Source: Actinernus sp. WN-2022
Taxonomy: Eukaryota; Cnidaria; Anthozoa; Actiniaria; Actinernidae
Length of the DNA: 64,000 nt
Assembly (NCBI GenBank): GCA_030867875.1
Contig: JAOWCC010000439.1
Coordinates: 1-64,000 of the forward strand
Direction of reading: 5' to 3'
Shown: positions 14,801-27,400 of the stretch, one piece after another
How positions within the stretch are numbered: position 1 is the stretch's first letter
Layout of the letters: each line of letters begins with the position of its first letter
The notes under the pieces: model-generated
Database searches by the model: none
What the model was told of the DNA's origin: nothing
What the model saw: the letters and a program-made list of their open reading frames with translations, nothing else
Position numbers and translations under genes: made by a program

Positions 14801-17800
14801 AAAGGCCATTTTCTGGTATTTGTACTCAATATACAGGAAACTTCCATCGATTAATCTTAATCTACAGGAAGAGAACGTTGTATTGCCGTATAGTGCATCG
14901 AAATCCATTAAAAGCTCGAGAAATGGCGCCACATTGACATTTAGGTAACATAAGTAAGTTAATGTGTACCTGTTGTCTTTAAAAGCCAGAAAGTCACTTT
15001 TCAACTTTTTTTCCCGGATTTTTGTCAGACCTAGCGGAAAATGCTCATTGACACTAAGCAAATCGTCACGCCAAACTTCAGGCAAATCGGTTGTTCACGA
15101 AAAAGTTCGAAATTCTACACCCCTCCACTCAAAACACCCTCCCCCCATAAAATACCTAGAGATCAGGAACTCGTCTTTTTGCCGTTTTCTTGAAAGGGCA
15201 AATGACAGCTAAAGATTTTTCTGGCCTTTCTAGCCTATAATTTACTTGTGTTGTGTTAGATCTATCCCATAATTTCTTTATTGGAGAGCTAGAGGTTTGG
15301 GTTTGGTTAGAAAAAGGCCATTTTCTGGTATTTGTACTCAATATACAGCAAACTTCCATCGATTAATCTTAATCTACAGGAAGAGAACGTTGTATTACCG
15401 TATAGTGCATCGAAATCCATTAAAAGCTCGAGAAATGGCGCCACATTGACATTTAGGTAACATAAGTAAGTTAATGTGTACCTGTTGTCTTTAAAAGCCA
15501 GAAAGTCACTTTTCAACTTTTTCCCCCCGATTTTTGATAGACCTAGCGGAAAATGCTCATTGTCACTAAGCAAATCGTCACGCCAAACTTCAGGCAAATC
15601 GGTTGTTCACGAAAAAGTTCGAAATTCTACACCCCTCCACTCAAAACACCCTCCCCCCATAAAATACCTAGAGATCAGGAACTCGTCTTTTTGTCGTTTT
15701 CTTGAAAGGGCAAATGACAGCTAAAGATTTTTCTGGCCTTTCTAGCCTATAATTTACTTGTGTTGTGTTAGATCTATCCCATAATTTCTTTATTGGAGAG
15801 CTAGAGGTTTGGGTTTGGTTAGAAAAAGGCCATTTTCTGGTATTTGTACTCAATATACAGGAAACTTCCATCGATTAATCTTAATCTACAGGAAGAGAAC
15901 GTTGTATTGCCGTATAGTGCATCGAAATCCATTAAAAGCTCGAGAAATGGCGCCACATTGACATTTAGGTAACATAAGTAAGTTAATGTGTACCTGTTGT
16001 CTTTAAAAGCCAGAAAGTCACTTTTCAACTTTTTTTCCCGGATTTTTGTCACACCTAGCGGAAAATGCTCATTGACACTAAGCAAATCGTCACGCCAAAC
16101 TTCAGGCAAATCGGTTGTTCACGAAAAAGTTCGAAATTCTACACCCCTCCACTCAAAACACCCTCCCCCCATAAAATACCTAGAGATCAGGAACTCGTCT
16201 TTTTGCCGTTTTCTTGAAAGGGCAAATGACAGCTAAAGATTTTTCTGGCCTTTCTAGCCTATAATTTACTTGTGTTGTGTTAGATCTATCCCATAATTTC
16301 TTTATTGGAGAGCTAGAGGTTTGGGTTTGGTTAGAAAAAGGCCATTTTCTGGTATTTGTACTCAATATACAGGAAACTTCCATCCATTAATCTTAATCTA
16401 CAGGAAGAGAACGTTGTATTGCCGTATAGTGCATCGAAATCCATTAAAAGCTCGAGAAATGGCGCCACATTGACATTTAGGTAACATAAGTAAGTTAATG
16501 TGTACCTTTTGTCTTTAAAAGCCAGAAAGTCACTTTTGAACTTTTTTCCCCCGATTTTTGTCAGACCTAGCGGAAAATGCTCATTGTCACTAAGCAAATC
16601 GTCACGCCAAACTTCAGGCAAATCGGTTGTTCACGAAAAAGTTCGAAATTCTACACCCCTCCACTCAAAACACCCTCCCCCCCCCCCTCCCCCCCCCCCT
16701 CCCCCCATAAAATACCTAGAGATCAGGAACTCGTCTTTTTGCCGTTTTCTTGAAAGGGCAAATGACAGCTAAAGATTTTTCTGGCCTTTCTAGCCTATAA
16801 TTTACTTGTGTTGTGTTAGATCTATCCCATAATTTCTTTATTGGAGAGCTAGAGGTTGGGTTTGGTTAGAAAAAGGCCATTTTCTGGTATTTGTACTCAA
16901 TATACAGCAAACTTCCATCGATTAATCTTAATCTACAGGAAGAGAACGTTGTATTGCCGTATAGTGCATCGAAATCCATTAAAAGCTCGAGAAATGGCGC
17001 CACATTGACATTTAGGTAACATAAGTAAGTTAATGTGTACCTGTTGTCTTTAAAAGCCAGAAAGTCACTTTTCAACTTTTGTTCCCGGATTTTTGTCAGA
17101 CCTAGCGGAAAATGCTCATTGACACTAAGCAAATCGTCACGCCAAACTTCAGGCAAATCGGTTGTTCACGAAAAAGTTCGAAATTCTACACCCCTCCACT
17201 CAAAACACCCTCCCCCCATAAAATACCTAGAGATCAGGAACTCGTCTTTTTGCCGTTTTCTTGAAAGGGCAAATGACAGCTAAAGATTTTTCTGGCCTTT
17301 CTAGCCTATAATTTACTTGTGTTGTGTTAGATCTATCCCATAATTTCTTTATTGGAGAGCTAGAGGTTTGGGTTTGGTTAGAAAAAGGCCATTTTCTGGT
17401 ATTTGTACTCAATATACAGGAAACTTCCATCGATTAATCTTAATCTACAGGAAGAGAACGTTGTATTGCCGTATAGTGCATCGAAATCCATTAAAAGCTC
17501 GAGAAATGGCGCCACATTGACATTTAGGTAACATAAGTAAGTTAATGTGTACCTGTTGTCTTTAAAAGCCAGAAAGTCACTCTTCAACTTTTTCCCCCCG
17601 ATTTTTGATAGACCTAGCGGAAAATGCTCATTGTCACTAAGCAAATCGTCACGCCAAACTTCAGGCAAATCGGTTGTTCACGTAAAAGTTCGAAATTCTA
17701 CACCCCTCCACTCAAAACACCCTCCCCCCCCCCCTACCCCCATAAAATACCTAGAGATCAGGAACTCGTCTTTTTGCCGTTTTCTTGAAAGGGCAAATGA

Positions 17801-18279
17801 CAGCTAAAGATTTTTCTGGCCTTTCTAGCCTATAATTTACTTGTGTTGTGTTAGATCTATCCCATAATTTCTTTATTGGAGAGCTAGAGGTTTGGGTTTG
17901 GTTAGAAAAAGGCCATTTTCTGGTATTTGTACTCAACATACAGGAAACTTCCATCGATTAATCTTAATCTGCAGGAAGAGAACGTTGTATTGCCGTATAG
18001 TGCATCGAAATCCATTAAAAGCTCGAGAAATGGCGCCACATTGACATTTAGGTAACATAAGTAAGTTAATGTGTACCTGTTGTCTTTAAAAGCCAGAAAG
18101 TCACTCTTCAACTTTTTCCCCCCGATTTTTGATAGACCTAGCGGAAAATGCTCATTGTCACTAAGCAAATCGTCACGCCAAACTTCAGGCAAATCGGTTG
18201 TTCACGAAAAAGTTCGAAATTCTACACCCCTCCACTCAAAACACCCTCCCCCCCCCCCTCCCCCCATAAAATACCTAGA

Positions 18280-19825
18280 GATCAGGAACTCGTCTTTTTG
18301 CCGTTTTCTTGAAAGGGCAAATGACAGCTAAAGATTTTTCTGGCCTTTCTAGCCTATAATTTACTTGTGTTGTGTTAGATCTATCCCATAATTTCTTTAT
18401 TGGAGAGCTAGAGGTTTGGGTTTGGTTAGAAAAAGGCCATTTTCTGGTATTTGTACTCAATATACAGTAAACTTCCATCGATTAATCTTAATCTACAGGA
18501 AGAGAACGTTGTATTGCCGTATAGTGCATCGAAATCCATTAAAAGCTCGAGAAATGGCGCCACATTGACATTTAGGTAACATAAGTAAGTTAATGTGTAC
18601 CTGTTGTCTTTAAAAGCCAGAAAGTAACTCTTCAACTTTTTCCCCCCGATTTTTGATAGACCTAGCGGAAAATGCTCATTGTCACTAAGCAAATCGTCAC
18701 GCCAAACTTCAGGCAAATCGGTTGTTCACGAAAAAGTTCGAAATTCTACACCCCTCCACTCAAAACACCCTCCCCCCATAAAATACCTAGAGATCAGGAA
18801 CTCGTCTTTTTGCCCTTTTCTTGAAAGGGCAAATGACAGCTAAAGATTTTTCTGGCCTTTCTAGCCTATAATTTACTTGTGTTGTGTTAGATCTATCCCA
18901 TAATTTCTTTATTGGAGAGCTAGAGGTTTGGGTTTGGTTAGAAAAAGGCCATTTTCTGGTATTTGTACTCAATATACAGCAAACTTCCATCGATTAATCT
19001 TAATCTACAGGAAGAGAACGTTGTATTGCCGTATAGTGCATCGAAATCCATTAAAAGCTCGAGAAATGGCGCCACATTGACATTTAGGTAACATAAGTAA
19101 GTTAATGTGTACCTGTTGTCTTTAAAAGCCAGAAAGTCACTTTTCAACTTTTTCCCCCCGATTTTTGATAGACCTAGCGGAAAATGCTCATTGTCACTAA
19201 GCAAATCGTCACGCCAAACTTCAGGCAAATCGGTTGTTCACGAAAAAGTTCGAAATTCTACACCCCTCCACTCAAAACACCCTCCCCCCATAAAATACCT
19301 AGAGATCAGGAACTCGTCTTTTTGTCGTTTTCCTGAAAGGGCAAATGACAGCTAAAGATTTTTCTGGCCTTTCTAGCCTATAATTTACTTGTGTTGTGTT
19401 AGATCTATCCCATAATTTCTTTATTGGAGAGCTAGAGGTTTGGGTTTGGTTAGAAAAAGGCCATTTTCTGGTATTTGTACTCAATATACAGGAAACTTCC
19501 ATCGATTAATCTTAATCTACAGGAAGAGAACGTTGTATTGCCGTATAGTGCATCGAAATCCATTAAAAGCTCGAGAAATGGCGCCACATTGACATTTAGG
19601 TAACATAAGTAAGTTAATGTGTACCTGTTGTCTTTAAAAGCCAGAAAGTCACTTTTCAACTTTTTTTCCCCGATTTTTGTCAGACCTAGCGGAAAATGCT
19701 CATTGTCACTAAGCAAATCGTCACGCCAAACTTCAGGCAAATCGGTTGTTCACGAAAAAGTTCGAAATTCTACACCCCTCCACTCAAAACACCCTCCCCC
19801 CCCCTCCCCCCATAAAATACCTAGA
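18280..19825. repeat. Three-unit higher-order block, also at 25017-26569 and 28662-30218
   Basis: The three blocks share an AAAGTAACTC variant in the first unit (near 18624, 25361 and 29006), CAGCAAACTTCC in the second and TTTTCCTGAAAGG in the third. Offsets are 6737 and about 3645 bp. In the second and third copies the match continues into the next unit (GAAAAGGCAAATG variant near 26601 and 30250). Confidence 0.75.
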
Positions 19826-22800
19826 GATCAGGAACTCGTCTTTTTGCCGTTTTCTTGAAAGGGCAAATGACAGCTAAAGATTTTTCTGGCCTTTCTAGCC
19901 TATAATTTACTTGTGTTGTGTTAGATCTATCCCATAATTTCTTTATTGGAGAGCTAGAGGTTTGGGTTTGGTTAGAAAAAGGCCATTTTCTGGTATTTGT
20001 ACTCAATATACAGGAAACTTCCATCCATTAATCTTAATCTACAGGAAGAGAACGTTGTATTGCCGTATAGTGCATCGAAATCCATTAAAAGCTCGAGAAA
20101 TGGCGCCACATTGACATTTAGGTAACATAAGTAAGTTAATGTGTACCTTTTGTCTTTAAAAGCCAGAAAGTCACTTTTCAACTTTTTCCCCCCGATTTTT
20201 GTCAGACCTAGCGGAAAATGCTCATTGTCACTAAGCAAATCGTCACGCCAAACTTCAGGCAAATCGGTTGTTCACGAAAAAGTTCGAAATTCTACACCCC
20301 TCCACTCAAAACACCCTCCCCCCCCCCCCCCCCCTCCCCCCATAAAATACCTAGAGATCAGGAACTCGTCTTTTTGCCGTTTTCTTGAAAGGGCAAATGA
20401 CAGCTAAAGATTTTTCTGGCCTTTCTAGCCTATAATTTACTTGTGTTGTGTTAGATCTATCCCATAATTTCTTTATTGGAGAGCTAGAGGTTGGGTTTGG
20501 TTAGAAAAAGGCCATTTTCTGGTATTTGTACTCAATATACAGCAAACTTCCATCGATTAATCTTAATCTACAGGAAGAGAACGTTGTATTGCCGTATAGT
20601 GCATCGAAATCCATTAAAAGCTCGAGAAATGGCGCCACATTGACATTTAGGTAACATAAGTAAGTTAATGTGTACCTGTTGTCTTTAAAAGCCAGAAAGT
20701 CACTTTTCAACTTTTGTTCCCGGATTTTTGTCAGACCTAGCGGAAAATGCTCATTGACACTAAGCAAATCGTCACGCCAAACTTCAGGCAAATCGGTTGT
20801 TCACGAAAAAGTTCGAAATTCTACACCCCTCCACTCAAAACACCCTCCCCCCATAAAATACCTAGAGATCAGGAACTCGTCTTTTTGCCGTTTTCTTGAA
20901 AGGGCAAATGACAGCTAAAGATTTTTCTGGCCTTTCTAGCCTATAATTTACTTGTGTTGTGTTAGATCTATCCCATAATTTCTTTATTGGAGAGCTAGAG
21001 GTTTGGGTTTGGTTAGAAAAAGGCCATTTTCTGGTATTTGTACTCAATATACAGGAAACTTCCATCGCTTAATCTTAATCTACAGGAAGAGAACGTTGTA
21101 TTGCCGTATAGTGCATCGAAATCCATTAAAAGCTCGAGAAATGGCGCCACATTGACATTTAGGTAACATAAGTAAGTTTATGTGTATCTGTTGTCTTTAA
21201 AAGCCAGAAAGTCACTCTTCAACTTTTTCCCCCCGATTTTTGATAGACCTAGCGGAAAATGCTCATTGTCACTAAGCAAATCGTCACGCCAAACTTCAGG
21301 CAAATCGGTTGTTCACGAAAAAGTTCGAAATTCTACACCCCTCCACTCAAAACACCCTCCCCCCCCCCCCCCCTCCCCCCATAAAATACCTAGAGATCAG
21401 GAACTCGTCTTTTTGCCGTTTTCTTGAAAGGGCAAATGACAGCTAAAGATTTTTCTGGCCTTTCTAGCCTATAATTTACTTGTGTTGTGTTAGATCTATC
21501 CCATAATTTCTTTATTGGAGAGCTAGAGGTTGGGTTTGGTTAGAAAAAGGCCATTTTCTGGTATTTGTACTCAATATACAGGAAACTTCCATCGATTAAT
21601 CTTAATCTACAGGAAGAGAACGTTGTATTGCCGTATAGTGCATCGAAATCCATTAAAAGCTCGAGAAATGGCGCCACATTGACATTTAGGTAACATAAGT
21701 AAGTTAATGTGTACCTGTTGTCTTTAAAAGCCAGAAAGTCACTTTTCAACTTTTGTTCCCGGATTTTTGTCAGACCTAGCGGAAAATGCTCATTGACACT
21801 AAGCAAATCGTCACGCCAAACTTCAGGCAAATCGGTTGTTCACGAAAAAGTTCGAAATTCTACACCCCTCCACTCAAAACACCCTCCCCCCATAAAATAC
21901 CTAGAGATCAGGAACTCGTCTTTTTGCCGTTTTCTTGAAAGGGCAAATGACAGCTAAAGATTTTTCTGGCCTTTCTAGCCTATAATTTACTTGTGTTGTG
22001 TTAGATCTATCCCATAATTTCTTTATTGGAGAGCTAGAGGTTTGGGTTTGGTTAGAAAAAGGCCATTTTCTGGTATTTGTACTCAATATACAGGAAACTT
22101 CCATCGCTTAATCTTAATCTACAGGAAGAGAACGTTGTATTGCCGTATAGTGCATCGAAATCCATTAACAGCTCGAGAAATGGCGCCACATTGACATTTA
22201 GGTAACATAAGTAAGTTAATGTGTACCTGTTGTCTTTAAAAGCCAGAAAGTCACTTTTCAACTTTTTCCCCCCGATTTTTGATAGACCTAGCGGAAAATG
22301 CTCATTCTCACTAAGCAAATCGTCACGCCAAACTTCAGGCAAATCGGTTGTTCACGAAAAAGTTCGAAATTCTACACCCCTCCACTCAAAACACCCTCCC
22401 CCCCCCCCCCCTCCCCCCATAAAATACCTAGAGATCAGGAACTCTTCTTTTTGCCCTTTTCTTGAAAGGGCAAATGACAGCTAAAGATTTTTCTGGCCTT
22501 TCTAGCCTATAATTTACTTGTGTTGTGTTAGATCTTTCCCATAATTTCTTTATTGGAGAGCTAGAGGTTTGGGTTTGGTTAGAAAAAGGCCATTTTCTGG
22601 TATTTGTACTCAATATACAGGAAACTTCCATCGATTAATCTTAATCTACAGGAAGAGAACGTTGTATTGCCGTATAGTGCATCGAAATCCATTAAAAGCT
22701 CGAGAAATGGCGCCACATTGACAGTTAGGTAACATAAGTAAGTTAATGTGTACCTGTTGTCTTTAAAAGCCAGAAAGTCACTTTTCAACTTTTTCCCCCC

Positions 22801-22954
22801 GATTTTTGATAGACCTAGCGGAAAATGCTCATTGTCACTAAGAAAATCGTCACGCCAAACTTCAGGCAAATCGGTTGTTCACGAAAAAGTTCTAAATTCT
22901 ACACCCCTCCACTCAAAACACCCTCCCCCCCCCTCCCCCCATAAAATACCTAGA

Positions 22955-24489
22955 GATCAGGAACTCGTCTTTTTGCCGTTTTCTTGAAAGGGCAAATGAC
23001 AGCTAAAGATTTTTCTGGCCTTTCTAGCCTATAATTTACTTGTGTTGTGTTAGATCTATCCCATAATTTCTTTATTGGAGAGCTAGAGGTTTGGGTTTGG
23101 TTAGAAAAAGGCCATTTTCTGGTATTTGTACTCAATATACAGGAAACTTCCATAGATTAAGCTTAATCTACAGGAAGAGAACGTTGTATTGCCGTATAGT
23201 GCATTGAAATCCATTAAAAGCTCGAAAAATGGCGCCACATTGACATTTAGGTAACATAAGTAAGTTAATGTGTACCTGTTGTCTTTAAAAGCCAGAAAGT
23301 CACTTTTCAACTTTTTTTCCCGGATTTTTGATAGACCTAACGGAAAATGCTCATTGTCACTAAGCAAATCGTCACGCCAAACTTCAGACAAATCGGTTGT
23401 TCACGAAAAAGTTCGAAATTCTACACCCCTCCACTCAAAACACCCTCCCCCCATAAAATACCTAGAGATCAGGAACTCGTCTTTTTGCCGTTTTCTTGAA
23501 AGGGCAAATGACAGCTAAAGATTTTTCTGGCCTTTCTAGCCTATAATTTACTTGTGTTGTGTTAGATCTATCCCATAATTTCTTTATTGGAGAGCTAGAG
23601 GTTGGGTTTGGTTAGAAAAAGGCCATTTTCTGGTATTTGTACTCAATATACAGCAAACTTCCATCGATTAATCTTAATCTACAGGAAGAGAACGTTGTAT
23701 TGCCGTATAGTGCATCGAAATCCATTAAAAGCTCGAGAAATGGCGCCACATTGACATTTAGGTAACATAAGTAAGTTAATGTGTACCTGTTGTCTTTAAA
23801 AGCCAGAAAGTCACTTTTCAACTTTTTTTCCCGGATTTTTGTCAGACCTAGCGGAAAATGCTCATTGACACTAAGCAAATCGTCACGCCAAACTTCAGGC
23901 AAATCGGTTGTTCACGAAAAAGTTCGAAATTCTACACCCCTCCACTCAAAACACCCTCCCCCCATAAAATACCTAGAGATCAGGAACTCGTCTTTTTGCC
24001 GTTTTCTTGAAAGGGCAAATGACAGCTAAAGATTTTTCTGGCCTTTCTAGCCTATAATTTACTTGTGTTGTGTTAGATCTATCCCATAATTTCTTTATTG
24101 GAGAGCTAGAGGTTTGGGTTTGGTTAGAAAAAGGCCATTTTCTGGTATTTGTACTCAATATACAGGAAACTTCCATCGATTAATCTTAATCTACAGGAAG
24201 AGAACGTTGTATTGCCGTATAGTGCATCGAAATCCATTAAAAGCTCGAGAAATGGCGCCACATTGACATTTAGGTAACATAAGTAAGTTAATGTGTACCT
24301 GTTGTCTTTAAAAGCCAGAAAGTCACTTTTCAACTTTTTCCCCCCGATTTTTGATAGACCTAGCGGAAAATGCTCATTGTCACTAAGCAAATCGTCACGC
24401 CAAACTTCAGGCAAATCGGTTGTTCACGAAAAAGTTCGAAATTCTACACCCCTCCACTCAAAACACCCTCCCCCCATAAAATACCTAGA
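22955..24489. repeat. Three-unit higher-order block present four times
   Basis: The copies begin at 22955, 32812, 42556 and 45138, with offsets of 9857, about 9744 and about 2582 bp. The first unit carries CCATAGATTAA, GTGCATTGAAATCC, CTCGAAAAATGG, GACCTAACGG and TTCAGACAAATCGG together. The second has the one-base GAGGTTGGG deletion and ATTGACACTAAGC. The third returns to the TTTTTGATAGACC type. A fourth unit is also shared between the second and last copies (34347 and 46673). Confidence 0.8.
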
Positions 24490-27400
24490 GATCAGGAACT
24501 CGTCTTTTTGTCGTTTTCTTGAAAGGGCAAATGACAGCTAAAGATTTTTCTGGCCTTTCTAGCCTATAATTTACTTGTGTTGTGTTAGATCTATCCCATA
24601 ATTTCTTTATTGGAGAGCTAGAGGTTTGGGTTTGGTTAGAAAAAGGCCATTTTCTGGTATTTGTACTCAATATACAGGAAACTTCCATCGATTAATCTTA
24701 ATCTACAGGAAGAGAACGTTGTATTGCCGTATAGTGCATCGAAATCCATTAAAAGCTCGAGAAATGGCGCCACATTGACATTTAGGTAACATAAGTAAGT
24801 TAATGTGTACCTGTTGTCTTTAAAAGCCAGAAAGTCACTCTTCAACTTTTTCCCCCCGATTTTTGATAGACCTAGCGGAAAATGCTCATTGTCACTAAGC
24901 AAATCATCACGCCAAACTTCAGGCAAATCGGTTGTTCACGAAAAAGTTCGAAATTCTACACCCCTCCACTCAAAACACCCTTCCCCCCCCCCCCCCCCCC
25001 CCATAAAATACCTAGAGATCAGGAACTCGTCTTTTTGCCGTTTTCTTGAAAGGGCAAATGACAGCTAAAGATTTTTCTGGCCTTTCTAGCCTATAATTTA
25101 CTTGTGTTGTGTTAGATCTATCCCATAATTTCTTTATTGGAGAGCTAGAGGTTTGGGTTTGGTTAGAAAAAGGCCATTTTCTGGTATTTGTACTCAATAT
25201 ACAGTAAACTTCCATCGATTAATCTTAATCTACAGGAAGAGAACGTTGTATTGCCGTATAGTGCATCGAAATCCATTAAAAGCTCGAGAAATGGCGCCAC
25301 ATTGACATTTAGGTAACATAAGTAAGTTAATGTGTACCTGTTGTCTTTAAAAGCCAGAAAGTAACTCTTCAACTTTTTCCCCCCGATTTTTGATAGACCT
25401 AGCGGAAAATGCTCATTGTCACTAAGCAAATCGTCACGCCAAACTTCAGGCAAATCGGTTGTTCACGAAAAAGTTCGAAATTCTACACCCCTCCACTCAA
25501 AACACCCTCCCCCCATAAAATACCTAGAGATCAGGAACTCGTCTTTTTGCCGTTTTCTTGAAAGGGCAAATGACAGCTAAAGATTTTTCTGGCCTTTCTA
25601 GCCTATAATTTACTTGTGTTGTGTTAGATCTATCCCATAATTTCTTTATTGGAGAGCTAGAGGTTTGGGTTTGGTTAGAAAAAGGCCATTTTCTGGTATT
25701 TGTACTCAATATACAGCAAACTTCCATCGATTAATCTTAATCTACAGGAAGAGAACGTTGTATTGCCGTATAGTGCATCGAAATCCATTAAAAGCTCGAG
25801 AAATGGCGCCACATTGACATTTAGGTAACATAAGTAAGTTAATGTGTACCTGTTGTCTTTAAAAGCCAGAAAGTCACTTTTCAACTTTTTCCCCCCGATT
25901 TTTGATAGACCTAGCGGAAAATGCTCATTGTCACTAAGCAAATCGTCACGCCAAACTTCAGGCAAATCGGTTGTTCACGAAAAAGTTCGAAATTCTACAC
26001 CCCTCCACTCAAAACACCCTCCCCCCATAAAATACCTAGAGATCAGGAACTCGTCTTTTTGTCGTTTTCCTGAAAGGGCAAATGACAGCTAAAGATTTTT
26101 CTGGCCTTTCTAGCCTATAATTTACTTGTGTTGTGTTAGATCTATCCCATAATTTCTTTATTGGAGAGCTAGAGGTTTGGGTTTGGTTAGAAAAAGGCCA
26201 TTTTCTGGTATTTGTACTCAATATACAGGAAACTTCCATCGATTAATCTTAATCTACAGGAAGAGAACGTTGTATTGCCGTATAGTGCATCGAAATCCAT
26301 TAAAAGCTCGAGAAATGGCGCCACATTGACATTTAGGTAACATAAGTAAGTTAATGTGTACCTGTTGTCTTTAAAAGCCAGAAAGTCACTTTTCAACTTT
26401 TTTTCCCCGATTTTTGTCAGACCTAGCGGAAAATGCTCATTGTCACTAAGCAAATCGTCACGCCAAACTTCAGGCAAATCGGTTGTTCACGAAAAAGTTC
26501 GAAATTCTACACCCCTCCACTCAAAACACCCTCCCCCCCCCCCCCCCCTACCCCCATAAAATACCTAGAGATCAGGAACTCGTCTTTTTGCCGTTTTCTT
26601 GAAAAGGCAAATGACAGCTAAAGATTTTTCTGGCCTTTCTAGCCTATAATTTACTTGTGTTGTGTTAGATCTATCCCATAATTTATTTATTGGAGAGCTA
26701 GAGGTTTGGGTTTGGTTAGAAAAAGGCCATTTTCTGGTATTTGTACTCAATATACAGGAAACTTCCATCGATTAATCTTAATCTACAGGAAGAGAACGTT
26801 GTATTGCCGTATAGTGCATCGAAATCCATTAAAAGCTCGAGAAATGGCGCCACATTGACATTTAGGTAACATAAGTAAGTTAATGTATATCTGTTGTCTT
26901 TAAAAGCCAGAAAGTCACTCTTCAACTTTTTCCCCCCGATTTTTGATAGACCTAGCGGAAAATGCTCATTGTCACTAAGCAAATCGTCACGCCAAACTTC
27001 AGGCAAATCGGTTGTTCACGAAAAAGTTCGAAATTCTACACCCCTCCACTCAAAACACCCTTCCCCCCCCCCCCCTCCCCCCATAAAATACCTAGAGATC
27101 AGGAACTCGTCTTTTTGCCGTTTTCTTGAAAGGGCAAATGACAGCTAAAGATTTTTCTGGCCTTTCTAGCCTATAATTTACTTGTGTTGTGTTAGATCTA
27201 TCCCATAATTTCTTTATTGGAGAGCTAGAGGTTTGGGTTTGGTTAGAAAAAGGCCATTTTCTGGTATTTGTACTCAATATACAGGAAACTTCCATCCATT
27301 AATCTTAATCTACAGGAAGAGAACGTTGTATTGCCGTATAGTGCATCGAAATCCATTAAAAGCTCGAGAAATGGCGCCACATTGACATTTAGGTAACATA

